Below the pieces are notes generated by a model, which had not been told where the DNA came from, searched no databases, and worked only from the letters and a program-made list of their open reading frames with translations. The position numbers and the translations under genes are program-made. This document shows positions 20,851 through 29,577 of a stretch of DNA of 64,000 bases, piece after piece. The first letter of the stretch is position 1. The number at the start of each line of letters is the position of its first letter. This DNA comes from Acidovorax sp. GBBC 1281 (GTDB taxonomy: Bacteria > Pseudomonadota > Gammaproteobacteria > Burkholderiales > Burkholderiaceae_C). The DNA lies in the NCBI RefSeq assembly GCF_028473645.1, contig NZ_CP097269.1:380001-444000 (forward strand). Direction: 5' to 3'.

Positions 20851-21384
20851 ATGCTGTCCTCCTGGATTTTTCTTGCCCTGCTGCTGTTCTGGGCCGTGGG
20901 TGCCTACAACCGGATCGTGCGATTGCGCTCGGCCGCCATCCAGGCCTTCGGGGGCCTGGACGCACACCTCATGCGCATGATGGCCATGCTGGGTGAATAC
21001 GAGGCTGCGCAGGGTCCCGCGCCCGCGGCACATGCCGATGCGCGGGCGGCGCTGTGGGCCGCCACCACCCAGTTCGGTGCGTCGCTGGCCGTCGCACGGG
21101 CCCGCCCGCTGGACGCCGGCGCCGCGGCCGCGCTGCTGACGGGGCGCGAGGTGTTGGAGGCCGCCTGGCTGGCCATGGTGCGCGTCGCGGAGGTTCCGCC
21201 AGCGCCCGGCGAAGGCGCGGCGCTGCCCCTGTGGGCCCAGCGGTGGCAGGAACTGGTGGCCCAGAATGCACTGGCCACGCGGCAGTTCAACGATGCGGCG
21301 CTGCAGTACAACCAGGCCATCGGCCAGTTCCCGGCGCGCCTGCTGGCGTGGCTGTTCGGGTTCAAGGCGGCCAGAACGCTGTAG
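20851..21384 (+). CDS. LemA-like membrane protein
   Basis: 177 residues. One N-terminal membrane anchor (about 3-20, WIFLALLLFWAVGAYNRIVRLR) is followed by a helical cytoplasmic or periplasmic body. The end carries the LemA-type motif DAALQYNQAIGQFPARLLAW before a FGFKAAR close. LemA proteins are widespread, with no firm biochemical role. The start lacks an obvious Shine-Dalgarno; instead a 9-bp hairpin (CGAGCCCGC/GCGGGCTCG, 20816-20841) ends 9 bases before the ATG. It probably has its own promoter because it follows the rpoC terminator. Confidence 0.85.
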   Translation: MLSSWIFLALLLFWAVGAYNRIVRLRSAAIQAFGGLDAHLMRMMAMLGEYEAAQGPAPAAHADARAALWAATTQFGASLAVARARPLDAGAAAALLTGREVLEAAWLAMVRVAEVPPAPGEGAALPLWAQRWQELVAQNALATRQFNDAALQYNQAIGQFPARLLAWLFGFKAARTL

Positions 21385-21509
21385 GCTGCGTGCCCATCCC
21401 CGCATCCCGGGAGGGGCGTGGGTGGTTTGACATTGATTCAAGGCGTGGCCGCGACGGCGTCCGCAACCGCAACCGGTTTTTTCCTATTCAAGACAGGCTC
21501 AGACAGAAC

Positions 21510-22910
21510 ATGACCGATCCGCAGCCGCGCACGCCCTCCCGTTTCTTTCCGCCCCCGGCGGAGGGCGAACGCCGCATGGAGCCCGCGCTGTGGCGCCAGC
21601 TGGATGCGGTGGTGACCGCGCTGCAGGCCGTGCGCGGCGGGCAGTCGGGCACGGCGGCCCTGGCCGCTGTCGAGCCGGGCTTGCGGCCCGGGGTGCAGGC
21701 GCTGTTGTTCCAGGTGCTGCGCAACCTGGGCCGGGCGCAGGCGCTGCGCAAGCAACTGGCGCCCCGCAACCCACCGCCGCGGGCCGACGCCCTGCTGTGC
21801 ACGGCCCTGGCGCTGGCCTGGTCGCCCGACGAGGCGCCTTACGAGGCGTTCACTCTCGTCAACCAGGCGGTGGAAGCGGCCAAGCGCAACCCGGCATCGC
21901 AAGCGCAGGCGCCGTTCCTGAACGCCTGCCTGCGCCGCTTCCTGCGCGAACGCGATGCGCTGGTGGCCGCCACCGACGGCGATCCGGTCGCCCAGTGGAA
22001 CCACCCGGCCTGGTGGATCGCTCGGCTGCGCAAGGACCACCCGCAGCACTGGCAGCAGATCCTGCAGGCCAACAATGCCCATGCACCGATGGCGCTCCGG
22101 GTCAATGTGAAAAAAACGACTCCAGCACAATATTTACTAGGGCTATCTGCTATCAATTTGGAAGCATTTCCTGCGGGGCCGTTCGGCATCGTCCTGGACC
22201 GCCCGGTGGCCGTGCAGCAACTGCCGGCCTTTGCAGACGGCCACGTCTCGGTGCAGGACACCGCGGCCCAGATGGCGGCGCCGCTGCTGCTGGAGGGGCT
22301 GGACCTGTCGCAGCCGCTGCGCGTGCTGGACGCGTGCGCCGCGCCCGGCGGCAAGACCGCGCACTTGCTCGAATATGCGGGTGCCGCCTCGCCGATGCAG
22401 GTCGTGGCGCTGGAAATCGATGCCGACCGCGCCACCCGCATCCACGAAACGCTGGACCGGGTGGGGGTTCGGGCCCAGGTTCTCGTGGCCGATGCGGCAC
22501 GGCCGCGGGACGGGTGGCTGGACGCCAGTGGGGGCGGAGGGTTCGACGCCATCTTGCTGGATGCGCCGTGCACGGCCTCGGGCATCGTCCGCCGCCACCC
22601 CGACGTGCGCTGGCTGCGGCGCGAGTCCGACATCGAGCAACTGGCCCAGCAGCAGGCCCGCCTGCTCGCCACGCTCTGGCCGCTGCTGCAGCCCGGCGGG
22701 CGGCTGCTCTACTGCACCTGCTCCGTGTTTCGTGCCGAGGGCGAAGCGCAGGTGCAAACGTTTCTTGCGCGCAACACCGACGCCCGTTTGCTGCCGTCTC
22801 CCGGTCATTTAATACCCGGCAAACCGGACGAAAGCGGCGGCGTCTCGGAGAATCGTCCGGGTGACCATGACGGATTCTTTTACGCGCTGTTGCAAAAACA
22901 TGCGGCCTGA
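21510..22910 (+). CDS. rsmB: 16S rRNA (cytosine-967-C5)-methyltransferase RsmB
   Basis: 466 residues from MTDPQPRTPS; a longer open frame upstream is not family-like. An N-terminal NusB-like RNA-binding domain (about 25-165) precedes the SAM methyltransferase domain, with VSVQDTAAQMAAPLL, DACAAPGGKTAHLLE (SAM site), DAPCTASGIVRRHPD (Cys motif IV) and YCTCSVFRAEGE (catalytic Cys motif VI). Residues about 200-222 are encoded by an AT-rich stretch resembling the interspersed repeat of this genome, see 22108-22172. Its end overlaps the DUF4390 gene, the first of a chain running to ntrX. Confidence 0.96.
   Translation: MTDPQPRTPSRFFPPPAEGERRMEPALWRQLDAVVTALQAVRGGQSGTAALAAVEPGLRPGVQALLFQVLRNLGRAQALRKQLAPRNPPPRADALLCTALALAWSPDEAPYEAFTLVNQAVEAAKRNPASQAQAPFLNACLRRFLRERDALVAATDGDPVAQWNHPAWWIARLRKDHPQHWQQILQANNAHAPMALRVNVKKTTPAQYLLGLSAINLEAFPAGPFGIVLDRPVAVQQLPAFADGHVSVQDTAAQMAAPLLLEGLDLSQPLRVLDACAAPGGKTAHLLEYAGAASPMQVVALEIDADRATRIHETLDRVGVRAQVLVADAARPRDGWLDASGGGGFDAILLDAPCTASGIVRRHPDVRWLRRESDIEQLAQQQARLLATLWPLLQPGGRLLYCTCSVFRAEGEAQVQTFLARNTDARLLPSPGHLIPGKPDESGGVSENRPGDHDGFFYALLQKHAA
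22108..22172 (+). repeat. AT-rich interspersed repeat copy inside rsmB
   Basis: About 65 bases including ACTCCAGCACA, TACTAGGGCTATC and TGCTATCAATTTGGAAGC, strikingly AT-rich in a gene of roughly 70% GC. The GCTATCAAT core and the CCAGC block match the non-coding copies at 33905-33970, 35330-35346 and 57433-57500. It encodes KKTTPAQYLLGLSAINLEAF in frame, with no net length change compared with the E. coli protein as I recall it. Confidence 0.6.
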
Positions 22911-23523
22911 ACAGCCCGCTTCGCGCCCTGCCGCGTGGCTTTCGGTGGCCGTGGCTGCGTTGCTGTGCATGTGGCTGGCGCTGTGGTCCCCGGCGGTGCT
23001 GGCGCAGCCCGATGCGGGCGACCTGCGCGTCGAAGCCAACGACGAGGGCCTGTTTCTGTCCACCACGCTGCACTTCGACCTGCCTGAGCTGGCGGAAGAC
23101 GCCCTCTACAAGGGCATCTCGATGTACTTCGTGGCCGAGGCCGATGTGGTCCGCGAGCGCTGGTACTGGTATGACAAGGCGGTGGCCCACTCGGTGCGCT
23201 ACCTGCGGCTGAGCTACCAGCCGCTCACGCGCCGGTGGCGCCTCAATCAGTCCGCCACGCCGTTCGCCAACACCGGGCTGGGGGTCGCGCTGGGCCAGAA
23301 CTTCGACGAACTGGGCGATGCGCTTTCCGCCATGCAGCGCATCAGCCGCTGGAAGATCGCCGACGCGGACGAGGTCTCCGGCGGGCCCTATACCGTGCAT
23401 TTCCAGTTCCGCCTCGACATGTCCCAGTTGCCCCGCCCGTTCCAGATCGGCGCGGTGGGGCGCTCAGGCTGGGACCTGATGCTGTCGCGCAGCGTGCGCG
23501 CCGTGGCCGAGCGCGCGCCATGA
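22867..23523 (+). CDS. DUF4390 domain-containing secreted/periplasmic protein
   Basis: About 218 residues. A signal peptide or membrane anchor runs to about residue 42 (AAWLSVAVAALLCMWLALW, then SPAVLAQ). The DUF4390 body has the typical WYWYDKAVAHSVRYLRLSYQ and a final RPFQIGAVGRSGWDL. The start is uncertain: GTG at 22861, ATG at 22867 or ATG at 22900 are all in frame and overlap the rsmB end, and the last gives the cleanest signal peptide. Its stop overlaps the ntrY start (ATGA). In betaproteobacteria this gene is regularly found just before the NtrY-type kinase; its function is unknown. Confidence 0.88.
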   Translation: MTDSFTRCCKNMRPEQPASRPAAWLSVAVAALLCMWLALWSPAVLAQPDAGDLRVEANDEGLFLSTTLHFDLPELAEDALYKGISMYFVAEADVVRERWYWYDKAVAHSVRYLRLSYQPLTRRWRLNQSATPFANTGLGVALGQNFDELGDALSAMQRISRWKIADADEVSGGPYTVHFQFRLDMSQLPRPFQIGAVGRSGWDLMLSRSVRAVAERAP

Positions 23524-25796
23524 CCGACGACCACAGCGTTCCCCGCACGCCCCAGCAGGCCCGTGCCTCCCGCTGGGCCCTGGGCGTGGGCGTGGCGATT
23601 ATGTGCGCGATCGGGCTGGTGCTGCTTTTCCTGCTCACCGTCGCCACCAACAACCGCGCGCTGTACGAGCGCAACTACGCCTGGCTGTTCGGCCTGAACG
23701 TCCTGGTGGCCGTGCTGCTGCTCGCCGTGCTGGTGTGGGTCGTCGTGCGCCTGGCGGTGCGGCTGCGGCGGGGGCGCTTCGGCAGCCGCCTGCTGGTCAA
23801 GCTGGCGGGCATCTTTGCGGTCGTGGGACTGCTGCCCGGCCTGCTGATCTACGTGGTGTCCTACCAATTCGTATCGCGCTCCATCGAAAGCTGGTTCGAC
23901 GTGAAGGTGGAGGGCGCCCTGTCCGCCGGCGTCAGCTTGGCCCGGGTGACGCTGGATACCATCGCCAGCGACATGGCCATGCAAACACGCACCGCCAGCA
24001 GCCAACTGGCGCAGGTGCCCGACGCGGCGGCCGGCGTGGTGCTTGAACGCATCCGCGACCAGTTGGGGGCCAGCGACGTGGTGCTGTTCAGCACGGCGGG
24101 CCAGCCGGTCGCCAGCGCCGGGCAATCCCGGTTCGATCTCAGCCCCGAACGGCCCAGCGCCCAGTTGCTGCGCAACGCGCGCCAGCAGCGCGCCACCTTC
24201 CAGATCGAGGGGCTGGACGACATTGCCGACCCTGCTGCCGTGCAGAACGCCCGGGTCAAGACCCTCGTGGCCGTCGGCAACGCCAGCGTGGGGCTCCTGG
24301 TGGAGCCACGCTACCTGCAGGCCACGCTGCGGCTACCGCAGGTGCTGGTGTCCAACGCCATCGCCGTGCAGGAGGCCAACCGGGAGTACCAGGAGCGCGC
24401 CCTGGCCCGCGAGGGGCTGCGGCGCATGTACATCGGCACGCTCACCCTGAGCCTGTTCCTGGCCGTCTTCGGGGCCGTGCTGCTCGCCGTGCTGCTGGGC
24501 CGTCAACTGGCACGCCCCCTGCTGGTGCTGGCCGAAGGCGTGCGCGAGGTCGCATCGGGCAACCTGAGCCCCAAGGCCGTGCTGCAGGGCAACGACGAAT
24601 TGGGCGGGCTGACCCGGTCCTTCGCCGTCATGACCCAGCAGTTGTCCGACGCCCGCACCGCCGTCGAGCACAGCATGGGCGAGGTCGATGCGGCGCGGGC
24701 CCACTTGCAGACCATTCTGGACAACCTCACCGCGGGCGTGATCGTGCTGGACGCCGAGGGGCGCATCCGCTCCACCAACCCCGGCGCCACCCGCATCCTG
24801 CGGGCCCCGATGGCCGCCTTCGAAGGCCGGCCGCTGGCCGACGTGCCCGGGCTGGCCGAATTCGCCAGTGCCGTGCAGGGCCACTTCGAGGCCTTCCTGG
24901 GCGACCGCGAGCAGCATGGGCTGGACCACTGGCAGCATTCCTTCGATCTTTACGGCTCGCCCGCCTCGGGCGTGGCCGCCAACGGCACCAGCCTGGTGGC
25001 CCGGGGGGCGGAGCTGCCCAACGCGTTGCGCCTTCTGGTTTTCGACGACATCTCCGAAATCGTCTCGGCCCAGCGTGCACAGGCCTGGGGCGAAGTCGCC
25101 CGGCGCCTGGCCCATGAAATTAAGAACCCGCTCACGCCGATCCAGCTGTCCGCCGAGCGCCTGGAGATGAAGCTCTCCGGCAAGCTGCCGGATGCCGAGC
25201 AAGCCGTGCTGACCAAATCTGTGCGCACTATCGTCGATCAGGTGGATGCGATGAAGCGGCTGGTCAACGAGTTTCGCGACTATGCCCGCTTGCCCGCAGC
25301 GGAGCTGCATGCGCTCGACCTGAACGCCCTCGTCACCGACGTGCTGCAGCTCTACGGCGCCGAGAACGCGACCGTGCCCGTGGAGGCCGAACTCGATCCC
25401 CGTTGCCCCGAGATCGCGGGCGATGCCCAGCAACTGCGCCAGGTCATCCACAACCTGCTGCAAAACGCGCAGGACGCCAGCGAGCCCACCCGTGAGCGGG
25501 GCGGGGCCGCCGGCGCACCCGTGCGCATCACCACGCGCTGGAGCCAGTCGTCGCGGCGCGTGCGGCTGACGGTGACCGACAGCGGAACGGGATTTCCCAA
25601 CCACATCCTTCAGCGCGCCTTCGAACCGTATGTAACCACCAAGCCGCGGGGCACTGGCCTGGGACTTGCTGTAGTGAAAAAGATCGCCGACGAGCATGGG
25701 GCCCGTGTCGATCTTGTCAATCGGGTGGAAGAAGGGGTGGTGCTCGGCGCGCAAGTGTCGCTATCATTCGCCCCTGGCCACGTGGTGGCACATTAA
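23520..25796 (+). CDS. ntrY: NtrY-type membrane sensor histidine kinase
   Basis: 758 residues starting in the upstream stop codon. Membrane helices lie at about 22-42, 53-75 and 88-110, a periplasmic sensor loop follows, and another helix at about 305-325 leads to a HAMP domain (RQLARPLLVLAEGVREVASG). A PAS domain covers about 395-510. The kinase core has the H-box LAHEIKNPLTPIQLSAERLE with the phospho-His near residue 531, N-box VIHNLLQNAQDAS, and G-boxes DSGTGF and GTGLGLAVVKKIADEHG. It should phosphorylate the NtrX-like protein 38 bases downstream. NtrYX systems are linked to nitrogen and redox control in other bacteria. Confidence 0.93.
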   Translation: MTDDHSVPRTPQQARASRWALGVGVAIMCAIGLVLLFLLTVATNNRALYERNYAWLFGLNVLVAVLLLAVLVWVVVRLAVRLRRGRFGSRLLVKLAGIFAVVGLLPGLLIYVVSYQFVSRSIESWFDVKVEGALSAGVSLARVTLDTIASDMAMQTRTASSQLAQVPDAAAGVVLERIRDQLGASDVVLFSTAGQPVASAGQSRFDLSPERPSAQLLRNARQQRATFQIEGLDDIADPAAVQNARVKTLVAVGNASVGLLVEPRYLQATLRLPQVLVSNAIAVQEANREYQERALAREGLRRMYIGTLTLSLFLAVFGAVLLAVLLGRQLARPLLVLAEGVREVASGNLSPKAVLQGNDELGGLTRSFAVMTQQLSDARTAVEHSMGEVDAARAHLQTILDNLTAGVIVLDAEGRIRSTNPGATRILRAPMAAFEGRPLADVPGLAEFASAVQGHFEAFLGDREQHGLDHWQHSFDLYGSPASGVAANGTSLVARGAELPNALRLLVFDDISEIVSAQRAQAWGEVARRLAHEIKNPLTPIQLSAERLEMKLSGKLPDAEQAVLTKSVRTIVDQVDAMKRLVNEFRDYARLPAAELHALDLNALVTDVLQLYGAENATVPVEAELDPRCPEIAGDAQQLRQVIHNLLQNAQDASEPTRERGGAAGAPVRITTRWSQSSRRVRLTVTDSGTGFPNHILQRAFEPYVTTKPRGTGLGLAVVKKIADEHGARVDLVNRVEEGVVLGAQVSLSFAPGHVVAH

Positions 25797-25834
25797 CAAC
25801 ACTTGGAAACGTATCGCGAGGCTGATCAAAACCC

Positions 25835-26539
25835 ATGGCAAACATTCTGGTGGTCGACGACGAACTGGGCATCCGTGACCTGTTGTCGGAAATTCTGAAC
25901 GATGAAGGGCACAGCGTGGACCTCGCAGAGAACGCCACGCAGGCCCGTGCCGCCCGTGCCGCCAATGCGTACGACCTCGTGCTCCTCGATATCTGGATGC
26001 CCGATACCGATGGCGTCTCGCTCCTCAAGGAATGGGCCATGGCCGGCACGCTGACCATGCCCGTCATCATGATGAGCGGCCACGCCACCATCGACACCGC
26101 GGTCGAAGCCACCCGCATCGGCGCCTTCTCCTTCCTGGAAAAGCCCATCACGATGCAGAAGCTGCTCAAGGCGGTCGAACAGGGACTGGCGCGCAGCGCC
26201 GCCCAGCCGGCGGCATCGGCGGCCGCCACCACGGCAGTCGCCACGCCCCCACCCGCTACTGCCGCGACCCCTGCCGCCCCCGATACCCAGGGCGCTCCGG
26301 TGGCGGCCTTGCCCGTGGTGACCAAAGACCCCGGCCCGCATGCGCACCAGGGCTTCGATCTGGACCGGCCGCTGCGTGAAGCCCGCGACGGGTTCGAGAA
26401 GGCGTACTTCGAATTCCACTTGGCGCGCGAAGGCGGCTCCATGACGCGCGTGGCCGAAAAAACGGGCCTGGAGCGCACCCACCTGTACCGCAAGCTGCGC
26501 CAGCTCGGGGTGGACTTGGGCCGCGGCAAACGCAATTAA
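25835..26539 (+). CDS. ntrX: NtrX-like response regulator lacking the AAA+ domain
   Basis: 234 residues. The receiver domain (1-120) has the acidic pair DD near residue 8, phospho-acceptor D52 (LVLLDIWMPDTDG), a conserved MSGHA and FLEKP with Lys near 103. An Ala/Pro-rich linker (about 128-165) replaces the sigma-54 AAA+ ATPase of classical NtrX. A Fis-type helix-turn-helix ends the protein (GSMTRVAEKTGLERTHLYRKL then RQLGVDLGR). The layout resembles RegA/PrrA-type regulators, so it likely binds DNA without sigma-54 activation. Partner: the NtrY kinase just upstream. Symbol given by context. Confidence 0.85.
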   Translation: MANILVVDDELGIRDLLSEILNDEGHSVDLAENATQARAARAANAYDLVLLDIWMPDTDGVSLLKEWAMAGTLTMPVIMMSGHATIDTAVEATRIGAFSFLEKPITMQKLLKAVEQGLARSAAQPAASAAATTAVATPPPATAATPAAPDTQGAPVAALPVVTKDPGPHAHQGFDLDRPLREARDGFEKAYFEFHLAREGGSMTRVAEKTGLERTHLYRKLRQLGVDLGRGKRN

Positions 26540-26575
26540 GTCGTCAGAGTTTCAGAACGCCTCTTTTTTTCTGGT

Positions 26576-26581
26576 TATAAT
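26576..26581 (+). promoter_or_regulatory. -10 box of the tRNA-Phe promoter
   Basis: Perfect TATAAT 10 bases upstream of the tRNA-Phe start; the -35 is weak. Confidence 0.65.
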
Positions 26582-26591
26582 TTGAGGCTTA

Positions 26592-26667
26592 GGCCCGGTA
26601 GCTCAGTCGGTAGAGCAGAGGATTGAAAATCCTTGTGTCGGTGGTTCGATTCCGCCCCAGGCCACCA
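26592..26667 (+). tRNA. tRNA-Phe (anticodon GAA)
   Basis: 76 bases, anticodon loop TTGAAAA, T-arm GGTGG-TTCGATT-CCGCC, encoded CCA. The acceptor GGCCCGG pairs with CCAGGCC except for a C5-A68 mismatch. Confidence 0.95.
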
Positions 26668-26673
26668 GTCATT

Positions 26674-26705
26674 AAAGCCCTTGGTTCTTGCGAACCAAGG
26701 GCTTT
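26674..26705 (+). terminator. Strong hairpin terminator after tRNA-Phe
   Basis: AAAGCCCTTGGTTC and GAACCAAGGGCTTT form a perfect 14-bp stem with loop TTGC, seven bases after the tRNA. The A/T ends allow it to work in both directions. Confidence 0.85.
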
Positions 26706-26795
26706 ATGCTTTGGGCGGGTCTTTACGCTGTCGTTCTGGGTCGGCTTGCTATTGCGCCACCACTGCAATCCCGCAATCCCAAGCATCCCGCCGAT

Positions 26796-27101
26796 TCAAG
26801 CCGCACTCGACCGCCGCGCCACCCAGTACGTGGCCCCATCCGGGCCGTAACGCTCCTCGTGCGGTTCCAACCGATCCAGTTCGAACGTATCACCAGGCAC
26901 CAGATGGCGCGTGGTGCCCGACTGCGTCAGCCACATCTCGCCCGCCACCACCAAGGCACTCGCATGAAAATCGTGCCGATGCTCCTGCACGATTTGCTGC
27001 GGGGCCCAGGTGCGAACGAGTGCTTGCTCGTAGCCTTTCGCCAGCGCCTCGCGCTCGAAGTCTTCGAAGGTCGCGGGAATGGGGGCATGTGGCTCGGCCA
27101 T
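26796..27101 (-). CDS. Small cupin-fold protein
   Basis: 101 residues. The two short cupin motifs are recognisable: EHRHDFHASALVVAGEMWLT (metal-type HxH and E) and a second half GTTRHLVPGDTFELDRLEPHEERYGPDG with a conserved P-G-D and H. The partner function is unknown; such single-domain cupins can be isomerases, sensors or binding proteins. Its start is four bases from the stop of the neighbouring hydrolase gene, so the two are very likely one operon. Confidence 0.82.
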   Translation of the reverse strand: MAEPHAPIPATFEDFEREALAKGYEQALVRTWAPQQIVQEHRHDFHASALVVAGEMWLTQSGTTRHLVPGDTFELDRLEPHEERYGPDGATYWVARRSSAA

Positions 27102-27104
27102 GGC

Positions 27105-27938
27105 TCAGCTTTTCAGGAATTCGATCAACGCGGCATTGAATTCCTGCGCATGCGACAGGTTGAATCCATGCGGCGCCCCGACGATGACCTTGAGTACGCT
27201 GCCAGGAATCGCCTTGTGGGTGCGGGCTCCGCTCACTTCCAGCGGCACGATGGCGTCGGCATCGCCGTGGAGGACCAGCGTTGGAACCTTCACGCTTTTC
27301 AGGTCTTCGCGGAAGTCGGTTTTGCCGAAGGCTTCGATGCAGTCGAGCGTGCCCTTGGGCGATGCCATGGCGGCGATGTCGCGGGCGTACTGGCGCTGTT
27401 CCTCGCTGACTTTGAGCTTGCCGTCCACGCTGAAGAAGTTGTGCGTGAAGTTTTCCAGGAACGCCATCCGGTCTTGTTTGACGCCTTCCTGGAATTGCGC
27501 AATCGTCGCGTCGTCCAGTCCGCCCTCCGGGTTGTCGGCGCTCTTGTAGAGGTAGGGCGGAACGGCGCCCGCGAAGACCAGCTTGGCCACGCGCTGGCTG
27601 CCGTATTTCGCGATGTACCGCGCGAGTTCGCCGCCGCCCATCGAGAAGCCGACCAGCGTGGCGCCCGTGAGATCGAGCCCGGTCATCAGCGCATCGAGGT
27701 CTTTCGCGAAGGTGTCGTAGTCGTAGCCCTCCCAGGGTTGCGACGATGCGCCGAAGCCGCGGCGGTCATAGGCGATCACGCGGTAGCCCGCTTCGACCAG
27801 GGCTGGGATCTGGGCTTCCCACGAGCGTCCGCTCAGGGGCCAGCCATGGATGAGCACGACGGGGGCGCCCTGCCCGTAATCTTCGTAGTGGATCTCGACG
27901 GGATGGCGGGCGCTGGATTCGGTTTGGAGCTTGGGCAT
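27105..27938 (-). CDS. Alpha/beta hydrolase, non-haem chloroperoxidase/esterase type
   Basis: 277 residues, full length for the family. HGWPLSGRSW forms the oxyanion loop, AYDRRGFGASSQPW follows, and the nucleophile elbow is GFSMGG with Ser99. The acid is in LHGDADAIVP and the His in GAPHGFN near residue 256. Relatives act as esterases and, in acetate buffer, as perhydrolases; the true substrate is not visible. It is cytoplasmic (no signal peptide). It precedes the cupin gene with a 3-base gap. Confidence 0.9.
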   Translation of the reverse strand: MPKLQTESSARHPVEIHYEDYGQGAPVVLIHGWPLSGRSWEAQIPALVEAGYRVIAYDRRGFGASSQPWEGYDYDTFAKDLDALMTGLDLTGATLVGFSMGGGELARYIAKYGSQRVAKLVFAGAVPPYLYKSADNPEGGLDDATIAQFQEGVKQDRMAFLENFTHNFFSVDGKLKVSEEQRQYARDIAAMASPKGTLDCIEAFGKTDFREDLKSVKVPTLVLHGDADAIVPLEVSGARTHKAIPGSVLKVIVGAPHGFNLSHAQEFNAALIEFLKS

Positions 27939-28128
27939 GGGGGTGCGGACCTCGGCAGTGGGTGGATGTGAACGGGGGATGGGTGAAGGAATTCCATTGG
28001 GTCCAGAATTTCAAATCACGTCAATCAGACCTGTCCTACTCAGCCGCTGGCGCATTCAGTCCAGCTCGCAGGGTGGGCTGCAACGCAATCACCTTCGCGA
28101 GCACGGTGCCTGCGGTGGCGGCGCGGCA

Positions 28129-29577
28129 TTACGCTGGCGGTGTGCCCTCGTACACCTGCAGCCCGCTGGCCTGCTGCTTGGCGCTGTACATGGCGAGGTC
28201 GGCGCAATGCAGCACCTGGGCGGCCACGGTCGAATTCTCGGGCGAGCGCGCGATGCCGATGCTGGCCCCGACGTTCACCCACTGGTCCGGCCGCACCTGG
28301 ATGGGCTGCCGGATGGCGTTGACGATGGCGGCGGCGGCCTCCTGCACGCGCTGCAGGTCCTGCGAGCGCATCAGGATGGCGAATTCGTCTCCGCCCAGGC
28401 GCGCCAGCGTGTCCGACGAGCGCACGTGCTTCTTGGTTCGCAGCGCCACTTCCTTCAAGACGGCGTCCCCCGCTTCGTGGCCGTAGTTGTCGTTGATGGC
28501 CTTGAACTTGTCGAGATCCATCAGCAAGATCGCGTATCCGGTGTTCAGGGCCTGCTGGTTCTGCTCGGCGTTCTCCAGGTTGATCTCGAAAAGCCGCCGG
28601 TTGGCCAGATGGGTCAGCGCATCGCGGTGCGCCACGTTCTCGAGCGGCACGACCACCCGGTTGGTGATGAGGTTCGCGGCCAGGATGGAGAGGAACGAAC
28701 TGAACAGGATGCTGGCGGCGAACAGCCCTTCCAGCCGCAGGAAAGGCGAGAAGACTGGTGCGAACGGCTTGGCCACCACCGCGATGACGTTGGAGCCTTG
28801 CAGCCCCCCCAGGTTGATGACCTTGGCCCGGTACTGCGCACCGTCCGTGCCTTCCGCCGAAAAGTTCTCGGACGACTGCGTGTGTTCGTGGATGCTCCGG
28901 TTGAGCACGATGCCGGGCAGGGTCGAGGTATGGATGACGAAATCGCCTTCGCTTTCCTGCGACAGGAACGCCATCTTCAACTGCGTCATCTTGGTGAACT
29001 GCTCCACCGCCGTGGTGTTGACGCGGTAGCCCAGGAAGATGTTCATGATGGGCATGGGGGCGCTGATGGTGGCCTTGACCCAGTTGTAGAGCACGGGCGT
29101 GTGCTCGCCTGCGGCCAGCGGGCCGATGCTGCGGCCGGTTTCGCTGATCTCGGTCGCCAGGGCCTCCAGCGTGGCGTCCAGATCCACGTCACGCTCGTTC
29201 AGCAACTGGGTCGCGGAGGCGCGGGCCACGATCTTGTGGTTGAGGTCCATGAGCACGATCAGCTCGGCCCCCGTGCGGGCCAACTGGCTGGCCAGTGCCG
29301 ACTCGATGGTCGCGCGGTTGCCGTTGGCGATGGTGTGCTGCAGCCCGTAGTCTTTCGTGACCAGCAGCGAGGTCTGCTGCCGGTTGTCCTTGCGCGTGGC
29401 GGCCGTGTACAGGAAGGTCTGCGCTCCGCCTTCCAGCGCGGAGTCCACGCTTTCCAGCGCGATGTTGCGGTTGGCGAAGTGCAGGAAGACGAATGCCACC
29501 ACCTGGAAGATGATCAGCGCCGGAACCAGCAGCATCAGGAGCTTTCTGGTGGAAGCGTTCGCCAGCGTCTTCTTCAT
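28129..29577 (-). CDS. Membrane diguanylate cyclase with GGDEF domain
   Basis: 482 residues. N-terminal helix about 12-34, a periplasmic sensing domain of about 230 residues, a second helix about 285-305 and a C-terminal GGDEF domain. The catalytic motif GGDEF is at 395-399 and intact, and the RxxD inhibitory site (RSSD) stands five residues before it, so product feedback by c-di-GMP is expected. The domain end ADLAMYSAKQQ is typical. No EAL domain. It makes c-di-GMP from two GTP in response to an unknown external signal. Shine-Dalgarno AGGAGG lies upstream. Confidence 0.94.
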   Translation of the reverse strand: MKKTLANASTRKLLMLLVPALIIFQVVAFVFLHFANRNIALESVDSALEGGAQTFLYTAATRKDNRQQTSLLVTKDYGLQHTIANGNRATIESALASQLARTGAELIVLMDLNHKIVARASATQLLNERDVDLDATLEALATEISETGRSIGPLAAGEHTPVLYNWVKATISAPMPIMNIFLGYRVNTTAVEQFTKMTQLKMAFLSQESEGDFVIHTSTLPGIVLNRSIHEHTQSSENFSAEGTDGAQYRAKVINLGGLQGSNVIAVVAKPFAPVFSPFLRLEGLFAASILFSSFLSILAANLITNRVVVPLENVAHRDALTHLANRRLFEINLENAEQNQQALNTGYAILLMDLDKFKAINDNYGHEAGDAVLKEVALRTKKHVRSSDTLARLGGDEFAILMRSQDLQRVQEAAAAIVNAIRQPIQVRPDQWVNVGASIGIARSPENSTVAAQVLHCADLAMYSAKQQASGLQVYEGTPPA

